Positions 8,248 to 16,972 of a stretch of 64,000 nucleotides of DNA are shown one piece after another; positions within the stretch are counted from its first letter, which is position 1, and each line of letters begins with the position of its first letter. Source of the DNA: DASSSQ01 sp963839285 (GTDB taxonomy: Bacteria; Actinomycetota; Thermoleophilia; Gaiellales; Gaiellaceae); assembly GCA_963839285.1 (NCBI GenBank), contig CAWIUN010000006.1:88710-152709 (forward strand). The letters are read 5' to 3'. The position numbers and the translations under genes are program-made. Under the pieces are notes generated by a model. The model saw nothing but the letters and a program-made list of their open reading frames with translations, did not search any database and had not been told where the DNA came from.

Positions 8248-11200
8248 CTACGGGCCCGGCGAGACCAGCCGGCCGCCCTCGACGAGCCGCATGAACGCGG
8301 CGACGACGTCCGGGTCGAACTGGCTCGCCGCCGACTCGCGCAGCCGCTCGCACGCCTCCTGCGGCGAGAGGCGGCCGCGGTAGGGCCGGTCGGTCGTCAT
8401 CGCGTGGTAGGCGTCGCAGACGAGGATGATCCGCGCCTCGACGGGGATCTGCTCGCCCGAGCGGCCGTCCGGATAGCCGTCGCCGTCCCAGCGCTCGTGG
8501 CAGGCGCGCACGATCGGCCGCACCTCCGCGAGGCGGTCGATCGGCGCCAGGATCCGCTCGCCCAGCTGCGGGTGCGTCTCGATCACGAGGCGCTCCGCCG
8601 CGGTCAGCGGCCCGGGCTTCTGGAGGATCGCGGCGGGGATCCCGATCTTGCCGATGTCGTGGAAGAGCGCGCCCAGCTCGACGCGCTTGAGCGCGGCCGC
8701 GTCGAGGCCGAGCTCCTGGCCGACCATCACGGCCACGTCCATGATCCAGCGGGCGTGCGAGGACGTGTACTCGTCGTTGGCCTCGAGCGCGTTCGCGAGC
8801 GCCTCGACCGTCGAGACGAACGTCCGCTCGAGGCTCTCGATCGTGGCCGCGCCCTCGATCGCCAGCTTCGCCTGGTGCGCGAGACCCGCCAGCAGCCGCA
8901 GCCGCCGTTCGTCGAGCTCCTCGTCCACCGTCGCGACGAGGCAGCCGACCCGGCCGCCCTCGATCCGGAACGGGGCGACCGCGTGGGTCGAGGCGGCGAT
9001 CTCGTCCGGCACGCCCGGCACCTGCGCGAGGTCGGACGGCAGCAGCACGAACGGCCCGTCGCCGTCGAGCCGCTCCTCGACGAGCGCGCGCGGGTAGCGC
9101 GTCTGCTCGAGCCGCGCCCGCGCCGCCGCCGGGTAGCCGAACGCGGCGCTGAAGCAGAGCTCGAGCGTGTCGGCGTCCTGCAGCCAGACGGACGAGCGCT
9201 CCGAGCCGATCGTGCGGGCCGACAGCTCGACCGTCCGCTCGAGCACCTCGTTCAGCCCCTCCGCCGTCGCGAGCTGGCGGCTGAAGTCGAGCAGCGAGCG
9301 CGCGATCTCGGCCGCCTCGAGCTGCGTGCGGTAGAGCCGCGACTTCTGCAGCGCCATCGAGGTCTGGTAGGAGAGGCTCGCCAGCAGCCGCAGGGGCGCC
9401 TCGCCGCCGGGCTCGCTCTCGCGCGCCGCGATCCAGCCCGAGACCCCGTCGCCCTCGAGCAGCGGCGCGACCAGCCAGCCGTCGTCCGAGCGGAACGGCT
9501 GCTGCCGGCCGAGCAGGAGCGAGAGCCCTTCCTTCGACTCGAGCCGCGGCTCGACCCGGCCGGCGTCGGGATGCGTCGCGACGCAGTCGTAGGAGCCGTC
9601 GTCGTCGCGCAGCCAGAGCGCAGTCTCCTCGGAGAGGATCAGCTGCGCGGCCGCGGCGACGGTCTGGTTCGCGATCGCCTGCTCGTCCGCGGCCGTCCCG
9701 AGCGCGTCCGCGAACGAGAGCAGCGCCTTCGCGTTCTCGGCCTCGCGCCGCTGCAGCTCGTACAGCCGCGCGTTCTCGAGCGCGACCGACGCGTGCCCGG
9801 CGAGCACCTCGAGCAGCCGCACGTCGTCCTCGTCGAACTGGCCGACGCCGAGCTTCGAGACGATGATCACGCCGATGACGCGGGAGCCGTAGCGGAGCGG
9901 CACCGCCAGCAGCGACTCGTCGATCGCCTCGGTGCCCGGGATCGTGGAGGTGTGCTCGGATGCCAGCGCGTCCGGGACGAGCATCGACTCGCCGGTCGCC
10001 GCGACCCGGCCCGTGACGCCGACGCCGACCCTCGTCGCGAGCGCCTCGGCCACGTGCCCGCCCCGCACCTGCATGTCGCCGAGGTAGGCGACCGGCAGCA
10101 GGTCGTCGCCGTCGCGGACGAAGACGCGGCAGGAGTGGTAGTCGATCAGCATCCGCAGCTCGCTCGCGATCGCGCCGCCGATCTGGCGGACGTCGTTGAG
10201 GCGGGCGAGCTTGCCGGCGAGGCTCTGCAGCATCTTCAGGTGGGCGATCGAGCGGACGTCGCGGTTCGCCGCCGGCGCGTCCGGCCGCTCGTTGGCGCCC
10301 TCGCCGAAGAGGACGACGCGGTTCTTGCCGCGCGCCTTCGCGGTCATCATCGCCGCCTCGGCACAGGCGATCAGCTCGCGCGGGTTCGCGGCGTGCTCGG
10401 GCCCCTCGGCGATCCCGATCGAGACGCTGACGTGCCCCGCCGGCTCGAACTCGCGCTCGCCGAGCACGTCGATCAGCCGCCGCGCGAGCCCGACGGCGTC
10501 GCCGATGTCGCAGGAGGTCATGATCACGGCGAACTCCTCGCCGCCGATCCGGCAGACGACGTCCCCGCCGCGGACGGTCTCGCGCGCGAGCCGCGCCAGC
10601 CAGATCAGCAGCTGGTCGCCGACGCCGTGCCCGTAGATGTCGTTGACCTTCTTGAAGTCGTCGATGTCGAACATCAGCACGGCGACCGAGTCGTGGACGC
10701 GGCTGGCGCGCTGGAGCTCGGCGCGCAACCGCTCGTGGAACGCACGGTGGTTGTGGAGACCGGTCAGGGAGTCGGTCTGGGCCTCCCGCTCGAGCCGCTC
10801 GCGCACCTGGGCGTTGTCGAGCGCGAGCGCGGCGGCGTCGCCGAACCACTGCGCCAGCTCGAACTCGTGCTCGAGGAAGCGGGCGTGCTCGCCGAGCCGG
10901 TAGATGTTGAGCGCGCCCTTGACCGCCCCGCGGGCGATCAGCGGCACCGAGATCAGCGCCTCCGCCTCGTCCGTCGGCGTGCCGGGGACGGTGATCGTGC
11001 GCGGGTCGAGGTTCGCCTGGTTCGTCAGCACCGGCTCGCGCCGCTCGACCGCCCAGCCGGTGATGCCCTCGCCGAAGCGCGTCGTCGTCAGCATGATCGT
11101 CTCCTCCCACGGGTCGCGCGCGAGGAGCGGCCGCAGGGTGCGCGCCTCCTCGTCGGCCTCGTAGACGATCAGCGAGTCGTAGGGGACGAGGTCGGCGAGC

Positions 11201-11337
11201 GCCGACGCGATCCGGTCGAGCAGCGCGTCGAGGCTCTGCTCGGAGAGGACGTGGTGGAAGATCTCGGCCAGCCGCCGGTACGACTCGACGAGCTCCTCCG
11301 GCGCCGCCGCGCGCGCGGGGATGGGTCGGAACGCCAC
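8248..11337 (-). CDS. GAF-GGDEF-GAF-GAF-GAF-HD-GYP cyclic-di-GMP enzyme
   Basis: 1029 residues, apparently soluble. Order: GAF 1 (about 15-170), GGDEF (about 175-335), three further GAF-like sensor domains (about 350-820) and HD-GYP (about 830-1010). GGDEF has FDIDDFKKVND and an intact active site RIGGEEF, with an RxxD inhibitory site (RGGD) exactly five residues upstream. HD-GYP has HDIGKIGIP and HERWDGDGYPDG. Both synthesis and hydrolysis of c-di-GMP are therefore possible. GTG 11337 is the best start; it is 134 bp after cofE and has a weak RBS. Probably links small-molecule sensing to surface traits such as the nearby glycan genes (inference). Confidence 0.88.
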   Translation of the reverse strand: MAFRPIPARAAAPEELVESYRRLAEIFHHVLSEQSLDALLDRIASALADLVPYDSLIVYEADEEARTLRPLLARDPWEETIMLTTTRFGEGITGWAVERREPVLTNQANLDPRTITVPGTPTDEAEALISVPLIARGAVKGALNIYRLGEHARFLEHEFELAQWFGDAAALALDNAQVRERLEREAQTDSLTGLHNHRAFHERLRAELQRASRVHDSVAVLMFDIDDFKKVNDIYGHGVGDQLLIWLARLARETVRGGDVVCRIGGEEFAVIMTSCDIGDAVGLARRLIDVLGEREFEPAGHVSVSIGIAEGPEHAANPRELIACAEAAMMTAKARGKNRVVLFGEGANERPDAPAANRDVRSIAHLKMLQSLAGKLARLNDVRQIGGAIASELRMLIDYHSCRVFVRDGDDLLPVAYLGDMQVRGGHVAEALATRVGVGVTGRVAATGESMLVPDALASEHTSTIPGTEAIDESLLAVPLRYGSRVIGVIIVSKLGVGQFDEDDVRLLEVLAGHASVALENARLYELQRREAENAKALLSFADALGTAADEQAIANQTVAAAAQLILSEETALWLRDDDGSYDCVATHPDAGRVEPRLESKEGLSLLLGRQQPFRSDDGWLVAPLLEGDGVSGWIAARESEPGGEAPLRLLASLSYQTSMALQKSRLYRTQLEAAEIARSLLDFSRQLATAEGLNEVLERTVELSARTIGSERSSVWLQDADTLELCFSAAFGYPAAARARLEQTRYPRALVEERLDGDGPFVLLPSDLAQVPGVPDEIAASTHAVAPFRIEGGRVGCLVATVDEELDERRLRLLAGLAHQAKLAIEGAATIESLERTFVSTVEALANALEANDEYTSSHARWIMDVAVMVGQELGLDAAALKRVELGALFHDIGKIGIPAAILQKPGPLTAAERLVIETHPQLGERILAPIDRLAEVRPIVRACHERWDGDGYPDGRSGEQIPVEARIILVCDAYHAMTTDRPYRGRLSPQEACERLRESAASQFDPDVVAAFMRLVEGGRLVSPGP

Positions 11338-11385
11338 GATCTCGTATCGGCCGTGGCGAATCCCGGCTTTACGGCGGAATCCGCT

Positions 11386-11453
11386 CCGGGCGGCGATCGC
11401 CCGGGACGACGCCGGCGCGCCGCGTCCGCGGTGCGTCCGCCCGCTCGGCGGGC
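11386..11453 (-). terminator. Two GC-rich hairpins after the F420 operon
   Basis: Between cofE and the GGDEF/HD-GYP gene: CCGGGCG-GCGAT-CGCCCGG (11386-11404) and GCCCGC-TCG-GCGGGC (11439-11453). Both are perfect stems. Neither has a T-tract, so these are tentative terminator or attenuator structures of the kind common in GC-rich actinobacteria. Confidence 0.35.
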
Positions 11454-11471
11454 TCGTGTTCGCGGAGATGC

Positions 11472-12202
11472 TCAGCGAAAGAGGTCTCGCTCCGGCGGCA
11501 TGACGAGCTCGCGGGCGCGCGCCGTCGCCCTCGGCGAGCTCGAGGCCGCGGACGACCGCCGCAGGGACGCCGCGCGCCTTGCCGCGGACGAGCTCGGCGG
11601 CGCCGGCGATCTCGTCGGCGACCGCGATCTGGGTCGACTGGAGCTCGTAGCCCGCGGCGTCGCGGGTGCCGCGGAGGTCGAGGAGCGGCCGGAGGCCGGC
11701 GACGCCGAGCGCGACGTCGGTGGTGCCGTGGCGGAAGGGGCGGCCGAACGAGTCCGAGACGACGACCGCGACCCGCCGGCCGGTCAGCTCGGCCACGCGG
11801 TCGCGCAGCCGGGCCGCGGACGCGTCGGGGTCGAGCGGCAGCAGCACGACCGTGCCCGGCCTCGGGGGCGTTCGAGGCGTCGACGCCCGCGGACGCGCAG
11901 ACGAAGCCGTGCCGCGTCTCGGCGATCACGAGCGGCGGCCTGCTGCGCACGACCCGGACGCTCTCGTCGAGGATCACCTGCAGGTGGCGCGGGTCTCCCT
12001 CCTCGCCGGCGAGCTCGACCGCACGCTCGCCCGGCTCGACGTCGGCGAGGCGCACGACCCGCCCCTCCGCCTTCGAGACCGCCTTCTGCGCGACCACGAG
12101 CACGTCGCCGTCCTCGAGGCGCACCGCGGCGGCGATCAACGCGCCGAGGTCGGCTCCGGCTTCGATCTCCGGCAGCCCCTCGACGCCGAAGATCGAGATC
12201 AA
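11472..12202 (-). CDS. cofE: Coenzyme F420-0:L-glutamate ligase (two frame breaks)
   Basis: About 242 residues after removal of two extra bases near 11850 and 11515. Adds gamma-linked glutamates to F420-0 using GTP. Seen: ISIFGVEGLPEIEAGADL at the start, VAQKAVSKAEGRVV, GVDASNAP, VVVSDSFGRPFRHGTTDVAL, then ELVMPPERDLFR and a stop. It is CofE-only: the FMN-reductase domain fused to this enzyme in mycobacterial FbiB is absent. TTG 12202 overlaps the npdG stop (TTGA). Last gene of the cof operon. Confidence 0.9.
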
Positions 12203-12816
12203 AGCCCGGTGACGCGCACGCCCGCGTGCGCCTTGTAGCGCCTGTTCAGGTTGACGATCACCGCGGTCAGGCCCTCGAGCGCACGGGCGCTCGCGAGCGG
12301 CCCGGCGTCGAGCACGCGGCCGTCGACGAGGCGGCCGGCCAGCTCGAGCGCGAGCTCCTTCGCGGCCGGGTCGTCGCCGCAGAGGAGCGCGTCCTCCTCG
12401 GGCGGGCGCTCGGCGAGGTTGGCCGCCGCGAGCGTGTGCAGGCCGGCGACGACGGGCGCGCGGACGAGCTCGGCGACCCGCTCGGCGATCGAGCGGGCAT
12501 CCGGATCGGGCCTGACGCCGTCCTTCGAGAACGAGAGGCTGCTCGCGACCGAGAGGAGCGGCGTCTCGCCGATCGCCTCGGCGATCTCGCTCGCGGTCGA
12601 CAGGGCCGCGTCCGCGTTGACGGCGAGCACGGCGAGGTCGGCGCCGCGGACGGCGTCGGCGTTCGTCGCGCCCTCCGCGCCGAGCTCGGCGGCGGCGGCG
12701 CGCGCGCGCTCGAGGTCGCGCGAGCCGATCACGACCTCGTCCCGGCCGGCGGCCACGAGCCTGGCCGCGAGCGCGCGCCCGAAGCTGCCGGTGCCGCCGA
12801 GGATCGCGACCCTCAT
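12199..12816 (-). CDS. npdG: F420H2:NADP oxidoreductase
   Basis: 205 residues, cytosolic. Transfers hydride between reduced F420 and NADP. The Rossmann motif ILGGTGSFGRALAARL is at residues 5-20, VVIGSRDLERA provides the NADP phosphate contacts typical of Fno/NpdG, and LLSVASSLSF and PVVAGLHTLAAANL follow. It sits within the cofactor operon, with ATGA overlap of cofD upstream and TTGA overlap of cofE downstream. Intact and of normal length. Confidence 0.9.
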   Translation of the reverse strand: MRVAILGGTGSFGRALAARLVAAGRDEVVIGSRDLERARAAAAELGAEGATNADAVRGADLAVLAVNADAALSTASEIAEAIGETPLLSVASSLSFSKDGVRPDPDARSIAERVAELVRAPVVAGLHTLAAANLAERPPEEDALLCGDDPAAKELALELAGRLVDGRVLDAGPLASARALEGLTAVIVNLNRRYKAHAGVRVTGL

Positions 12817-13742
12817 CGGACCGCTCCCGCCGCGTCCAGCACCGCGTCCGCGAGCCGGCGCCGGGCGTCGGCGTCGCGCATCAGCGTCCTCGTCACGACG
12901 GGCCGCACGTCGCCGAGCCCGTCGAGGTCGTCCGCGTCGGCCTCGTCGACGACGAGCGCGTCGATCAGGCCCGGGTAGCAGCCGGCGACGTGGGCGGGCG
13001 AGGTGCCGCCGGCGAGCCGCGCCAGCATCCGGTCGGCCGGCCCCTTGACCGCGCGGCCGCCGATCAGCGGGCTGACGGCGACGCAGGGGACGGTCCGCCG
13101 CTCGATCGCCTCGCGGATCCCGGCGACGGCGAGGATCGGGCCGATGCTCACGTAGGGGTTGCTCGGCGCGACCACGATCAGCTCCGCGGCCGCGAGCGCC
13201 TCGAGCACGCCCGGTGCGGGTCTGGCCGTCTCGGCGCCCTCGACGTGGACGGCGTCGACCTCGTCGCGGTGGCCGCGGCCGACGAACCACGTCTGGAAGG
13301 GGAAGGTGCCGGCCGGCGTCTCCAGGTGGGTGCGCAGGAGGTCGTCCGTGCTCGGGAGCAGGGCGGCCTCGAGCCCGAAGGCGTGTGCGAGGCGCTCGGT
13401 GACGGCGGAGAGCGGCTCGCCCGCGCGCAGGGCGGCGGTGCGGACGAGATGGAGGCCGAGGTCGCGGTCGCCGAGCGCAAACCACGACTCGCCGCCCAGC
13501 TCGGCGACGGTCGCGAGCGCGTTCCAGCTCTCGCCCGCCCGCCCCCAGCCGCGCTCCTCGTCGGCGCGGCCGCCGAGCGTGTAGAGGATCGTGTCCAGGT
13601 CGGGCGAGACGTGCAGCCCGAGCACCTCGAGGTCGTCCGCCACGTTCCCGACGATCGAGACGCCGGCCGGGTCGACGACGTCGAGGACGCCGCGCAGGAA
13701 GCGGGCGCCGCCGACGCCGCCCGCGAGCACGACGACGTTCAC
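12813..13742 (-). CDS. cofD: 2-phospho-L-lactate/phosphoenolpyruvyl transferase (FbiA/CofD)
   Basis: 309 residues. Joins the activated phospho-three-carbon unit made by CofC to the deazaflavin Fo, giving F420-0 or dehydro-F420-0. Seen: VVVLAGGVGGARFLRGV at the N-terminus, GNVADDLEVLGLHVSPDLDT, LGDRDLGLHLVRTAAL, the PSNPYVSIGPILAVAGI motif and IGGRAVKGPADRM, all characteristic. GTG 13742 overlaps the cofC stop. Intact. Confidence 0.94.
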   Translation of the reverse strand: MNVVVLAGGVGGARFLRGVLDVVDPAGVSIVGNVADDLEVLGLHVSPDLDTILYTLGGRADEERGWGRAGESWNALATVAELGGESWFALGDRDLGLHLVRTAALRAGEPLSAVTERLAHAFGLEAALLPSTDDLLRTHLETPAGTFPFQTWFVGRGHRDEVDAVHVEGAETARPAPGVLEALAAAELIVVAPSNPYVSIGPILAVAGIREAIERRTVPCVAVSPLIGGRAVKGPADRMLARLAGGTSPAHVAGCYPGLIDALVVDEADADDLDGLGDVRPVVTRTLMRDADARRRLADAVLDAAGAVR

Positions 13743-14377
13743 GCCGCGGCTCCGTGCCGCCCGAGGCGCGCGAGCACCGCCCGCGTCCGCGGCCCGAGGC
13801 GGGAGCCGAGCCGCCGCAGGTCCTCGACCGTGTCCACGTCGTCGACCAGGTTCGGGATCGGCACCGGGCCGCCCTCCGGGTCGCGGTCGTCGTCCGCGAG
13901 CGAGCGGAAGCGCGCCGCGCTGCCGGGGCCGTAGAGCGGCTGGAACAGGCTCGAGGAGGCGAGCGCGATCGCGTTCGTGGTGCCGTCGCGCGCCTCGGCC
14001 AGCGCGACGCCGTGCTCGGGCAGCGCGCCGAGCAGCGCGTAGAGGTCGCGCGCCGTCGCGCAGGGCAGGTCGGCGTTGACGATCAGCACCGGCCCCTCGA
14101 GCACGCCGGCGAGCGCTGCCTCGACCGCCTGACCCTGGCCGTGCCCCGGGTCGGCGACGAGCTCGGGCGCGCTCTCGCGCGGGATCCCCGCGGCCGCCTC
14201 CGCGACGTCGGCGTGCGCCTCCTCGGGGGCGACCACGCGGACGCGGCCGACCTCGGCGCACGCGGCGAGCACGTCGCCGAGCATCGCCGTCGCGACCGCC
14301 GCGCGGTCGTCGCCCGCGAGCGGCGCGAGCCGCTGCTTCCCGCCCGGGCCGCTGAAGGGAACGACGATCGTCGGCAT
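13739..14377 (-). CDS. cofC: 2-phospho-L-lactate/PEP guanylyltransferase (FbiD/CofC)
   Basis: 212 residues, nucleotidyltransferase fold. Activates phospholactate or phosphoenolpyruvate with GTP for F420 side-chain synthesis. Seen: IVVPFSGPGGKQRLAPL (nucleotide-binding loop), GHGQGQAVEAAL, metal-binding VNADLPCA, GTTNAIAL. First gene of the four-gene F420 operon, with ATG 14377 only 20 bp from the divergent PHP gene. fbiC/cofGH (Fo synthase) is not in this window. Confidence 0.92.
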   Translation of the reverse strand: MPTIVVPFSGPGGKQRLAPLAGDDRAAVATAMLGDVLAACAEVGRVRVVAPEEAHADVAEAAAGIPRESAPELVADPGHGQGQAVEAALAGVLEGPVLIVNADLPCATARDLYALLGALPEHGVALAEARDGTTNAIALASSSLFQPLYGPGSAARFRSLADDDRDPEGGPVPIPNLVDDVDTVEDLRRLGSRLGPRTRAVLARLGRHGAAA

Positions 14378-14386
14378 CCGTTCGGG

Positions 14387-14392
14387 AGACTA
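14387..14392. promoter_or_regulatory. AGACTA box in the cofC/PHP divergent gap
   Basis: The 20-bp gap between two divergent starts contains AGACTA. Read leftward it is TAGTCT, a good TAnnnT -10 box ending 9 bp before the cofC ATG. A near-leaderless cofC transcript is the simplest reading. The same hexamer lies in three other divergent gaps (22331, 25345 and 58659). Confidence 0.4.
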
Positions 14393-14397
14393 CCGCC

Positions 14398-16023
14398 GTG
14401 ACCGACCCCGGCAACGAGACGATCGCCGAGCGGCTCGAGGCGATGGCCGCGCTGCTCGAGCTCGCGGGCGCGGGCTCCTACAGCGTCCGCGCCTACCGGC
14501 GGGCGGCCGGGCTCGTCCGCTCGACCCCGGCGCCGGTGGCCGACCTCGTCCGCGCGGGACGGGCGCGCGAGCTGCGCGGGATCGGGCCCTCGATCGAGGC
14601 GCGGCTGCGCGAGCTGGTCGAGACCGGCGAGATCGCGGAGCTGCGAGAGCTCGAGCGCGAGGTGCTGCCGGAGGTGGTCGGCTTCGGCCGGCTGCTCGGC
14701 CTCTCGGCGCAGCGGTCGGTCGACCTCGCCCGCGCCCTCGGCGTCGAGACGGCGGCCGACCTCCGCGCCGCGATCGAGAGCGGCGACCTGCAGCGCGTCA
14801 AGGGCGTCGGCCCCGTGACGGAGGCGAGGCTCCGCCGCGCGCTCGCCGCGCCCGAGCCGCGGCCGACCCGCGCGCTGCTGCTCGACCGGAGCCGGGCGCT
14901 CGTCGCCGCGATCGCAGCCGCCCTCGGCGGCGTCCCGGCCGGCGACCCGCGCCGCTTCCGCGACCTGTCCGAGCGGCTGGCGGTCGTCGTCGCCGGCGAG
15001 CGCCCCGCGGAGACGCTCGACCGCTTCGCCGGCCTGCCGCAGATCGTCGCCCTCCTCGAGCGCGAGGCCTCGCGCGCGGTCGGCGTCACCGTCGACGGCG
15101 TCCCGGTCGAGCTCGCTCGTGGCGCCGCCGCGCGCGTTCGGGACAGCGCTCGTCCGCGCCACCGGGTCGCGAGGAGTACGTGCGGACGCTCGAGCCGCTG
15201 CCCGAGGCGCCCGACGAGGAGGGCGTCTTCCGCGCCCTCGGCCTTCCCCGGCTGCCGCCCGAGCTGCGCGAGCTGCCGCAGCACGAGCCGCCGCGGCGCC
15301 TGCTCGAGCTCGCCGACGTCCGCGGCGACCTCCACTGCCACACCACCTGGTCGGACGGGAAGGCAAACGGTGCGGGAGATGGCCGAGGCGGCGGCCGCGC
15401 GTGGCTACGCGTACCTGGCGATCTGCGACCACACGCCCGCCGTCGGCGCCGTGCCCGGCCTCGACGCCGACGCGATCCGGCGCCAGGCCGACGAGATCGC
15501 GGCCGCGAACGAGGCGGTGGCGCCGTTCCGCGTCCTCCGCGGCGTCGAGTGCGACATCCTCCCGGACGGCTCGCTCGACCTCGCCGACGACGTGCTCGCG
15601 GAGCTCGACTGGGTGCAGGCGAGCGTCCACCGCGGCCAGCGCGGCTCCCGCGAGGAGCTGACCCGCCGGACGCTCGCCGCGGCGCGCCACCCCGCCGTCT
15701 CCTGCATCAGCCATCCGCTGGGCCGGATCCTCGGGCACCGGCCGGCGAACGCGCTCGACCTCGACGAGCTCTTCGCGGTCTGCGCCGAGACCGGCACGGC
15801 GGTCGAGACGAACGGCCTGCCCGACCGGATCGACCTCCCGGCCGACGCGATCCGGGCCGCGATCGCCGCCGGCGTCCGCATCGTCGCCTCGACCGACTCG
15901 CACTCGACCCGCGGGCTCGCGAACATGGAGCTCGCGGTCGGCACGGCCCGCCGGGGCGGCGCGACGGCGGCCGACGTCCTCAACACGCGGCCGCTCGAGG
16001 AGCTGCTCGAGCTCCGCAAGTGA
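14398..16023 (+). CDS. Polymerase-X-like/PHP protein with degenerate polymerase half
   Basis: About 540 residues. Helix-hairpin-helix repeats (LRGIGPSIEARLRELVE, RVKGVGPVTEARLRRAL) resemble bacterial PolX, but the palm that normally reads GS-RR...D-x-D is AGDPRRFRDLSERLAVVVAG here, lacking the paired catalytic aspartates. The C-terminal PHP domain is complete: DLHCHTTWSDG, AICDHTPA, GVECDILPDG, SVHRG, CISHPLGR and STDSH supply the metal ligands, so nuclease or phosphatase activity is likely. Three extra bases (near 15115, 15168, 15362) sum to a full codon, leaving an unbroken frame whose middle reads as nonsense. The stop lies inside the palindrome at 16017. Confidence 0.8.
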   Translation: MTDPGNETIAERLEAMAALLELAGAGSYSVRAYRRAAGLVRSTPAPVADLVRAGRARELRGIGPSIEARLRELVETGEIAELRELEREVLPEVVGFGRLLGLSAQRSVDLARALGVETAADLRAAIESGDLQRVKGVGPVTEARLRRALAAPEPRPTRALLLDRSRALVAAIAAALGGVPAGDPRRFRDLSERLAVVVAGERPAETLDRFAGLPQIVALLEREASRAVGVTVDGVPVELARGAAARVRDSARPRHRVARSTCGRSSRCPRRPTRRASSAPSAFPGCRPSCASCRSTSRRGACSSSPTSAATSTATPPGRTGRQTVREMAEAAAARGYAYLAICDHTPAVGAVPGLDADAIRRQADEIAAANEAVAPFRVLRGVECDILPDGSLDLADDVLAELDWVQASVHRGQRGSREELTRRTLAAARHPAVSCISHPLGRILGHRPANALDLDELFAVCAETGTAVETNGLPDRIDLPADAIRAAIAAGVRIVASTDSHSTRGLANMELAVGTARRGGATAADVLNTRPLEELLELRK

Positions 16024-16037
16024 CACTTCGTCACTTG
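16017..16037. repeat. Dispersed GTGAC-N5-GTCAC palindrome, intergenic copy
   Basis: CAAGTGAC-ACTTC-GTCACTTG: eight-base perfect arms around ACTTC. The first TGA inside it is the stop codon of the PHP gene, and it ends 1 bp before a GATACT -10-like box of the next gene. That position would suit an operator, but the same core is also found inside coding sequences (32489, 41122-41289). Confidence 0.75.
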
Positions 16038-16038
16038 G

Positions 16039-16044
16039 GATACT
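16039..16044 (+). promoter_or_regulatory. Candidate -10 box of the 2-hydroxyacid dehydrogenase gene
   Basis: GATACT ends 6 bp before the ATG at 16051, which would give a leaderless transcript; no Shine-Dalgarno sequence is visible. The palindrome 16017-16037 overlaps where the -35 region would be. Inference from spacing and sequence only. Confidence 0.3.
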
Positions 16045-16050
16045 CGCGGG

Positions 16051-16972
16051 ATGAAGGTCCTCGCCGCCCGCCGGTTTCCCGGGGCCCGCGTTCGACGAGC
16101 TCGACGACGTCGAGCTGCTGCCGCTCGAGCAGCTGACGGCGGCCCGGCCCGGCGTCCGCGCGCTGATCGCGGGCAACGAGATCGTCGACGACCGCGTCCT
16201 CGACCTGCTGCCCGACCTCGAGCTCGTCGCCAACTACGGCGTCGGCTACGACCGCGTCGACGTCGCCGCCTGCACGCGCCGCGGCGTCGCCGTCACGAAC
16301 ACGCCGGGCGTCCTCGACGCCGCGACCGCCGACCTGGCGCTGGCGCTGCTCCTCGCCGCCCGGCGCGGCGTCGTCGAGGGCGACCGGAAGGTGCGCCGCG
16401 GCGAGTGGCGGCAGGGCTGGGCGGCCGGCCCGCTCGCCGAGGAGCTGACCGGCTCGACGCTCGGCATCGTCGGTCTCGGCCGGATCGGCGAGGCGGTCGC
16501 CCGCCGCGCCCGCGGCTTCGAGCTGCGGCTCCTCTACACCCGCCGGACGCGGCTCGAGCCCGCCCGCGAGCGCGAGCTCGGCGTCGAGTTCCGCCGGCTG
16601 GACGAGCTGCTCGCCGAGTCCGACGCCGTCAGCCTGCACGTGCCGCGCACGCCCGAGACCGAGAACCTGCTCGACGGCCGCCGGCTCGCGCTGCTCCGCG
16701 ACGGCGCCGTCCTCGTCAACACCGCGCGCGGCGAGATCGTCGACGAGCAGGCGCTCGTGCGGGAGCTCGTCTCGGGCCGTCTCCGCGCCGGCCTCGACGT
16801 CTTCGCGCACGAGCCGGAGGTGCCGGCGGAGCTGCTCGGGCTCGAGAACGTCGTCCTGACCCCGCACGTCGGCAGCGCCACCGTCGCCGCCCGGCACGCG
16901 ATGACCCGCCTCGCCGTCGACAACGTCCTCGCGGTCGCGGCCGGCCGGCCGCCGCTCACTCCGGTCGCGTGA
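16051..16972 (+). CDS. D-2-hydroxyacid dehydrogenase (phosphoglycerate/glyoxylate reductase family; one frame break)
   Basis: About 306 residues. Oxidises D-2-hydroxyacids or reduces 2-oxo acids with NAD(P)H. Substrate-domain start MKVLAARRFPG, then, after one extra base near 16078, AFDELDDVELL. ELVANYGVGYDRVD and GVAVTNTPGVLDAATADL are typical. The Rossmann motif is GLGRIGEAVARRA. Catalytic residues are the Arg of NTARGEIVD, a Glu in FAHEPEVPAEL and the His in LTPHVGSAT. The substrate is not decidable; hydroxypyruvate or glyoxylate is most likely from the family. Converges on the SPFH gene with a short overlap. Confidence 0.85.

Noticed and set aside
8404..12978. A 1524-codon open frame on the plus strand
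   Set aside because: It is antisense to the GGDEF/HD-GYP and cof genes. Its product is an Arg/Asp/Val-rich composition artefact of high GC, without any domain.
14398..16023. Taking the unbroken PHP frame at face value
   Set aside because: Codons between about 15115 and 15362 read as nonsense, whereas shifted frames give LVVAPPRAFGTALVRATG and REEYVRTLEPLPEAP. Three extra bases merely sum to a codon.
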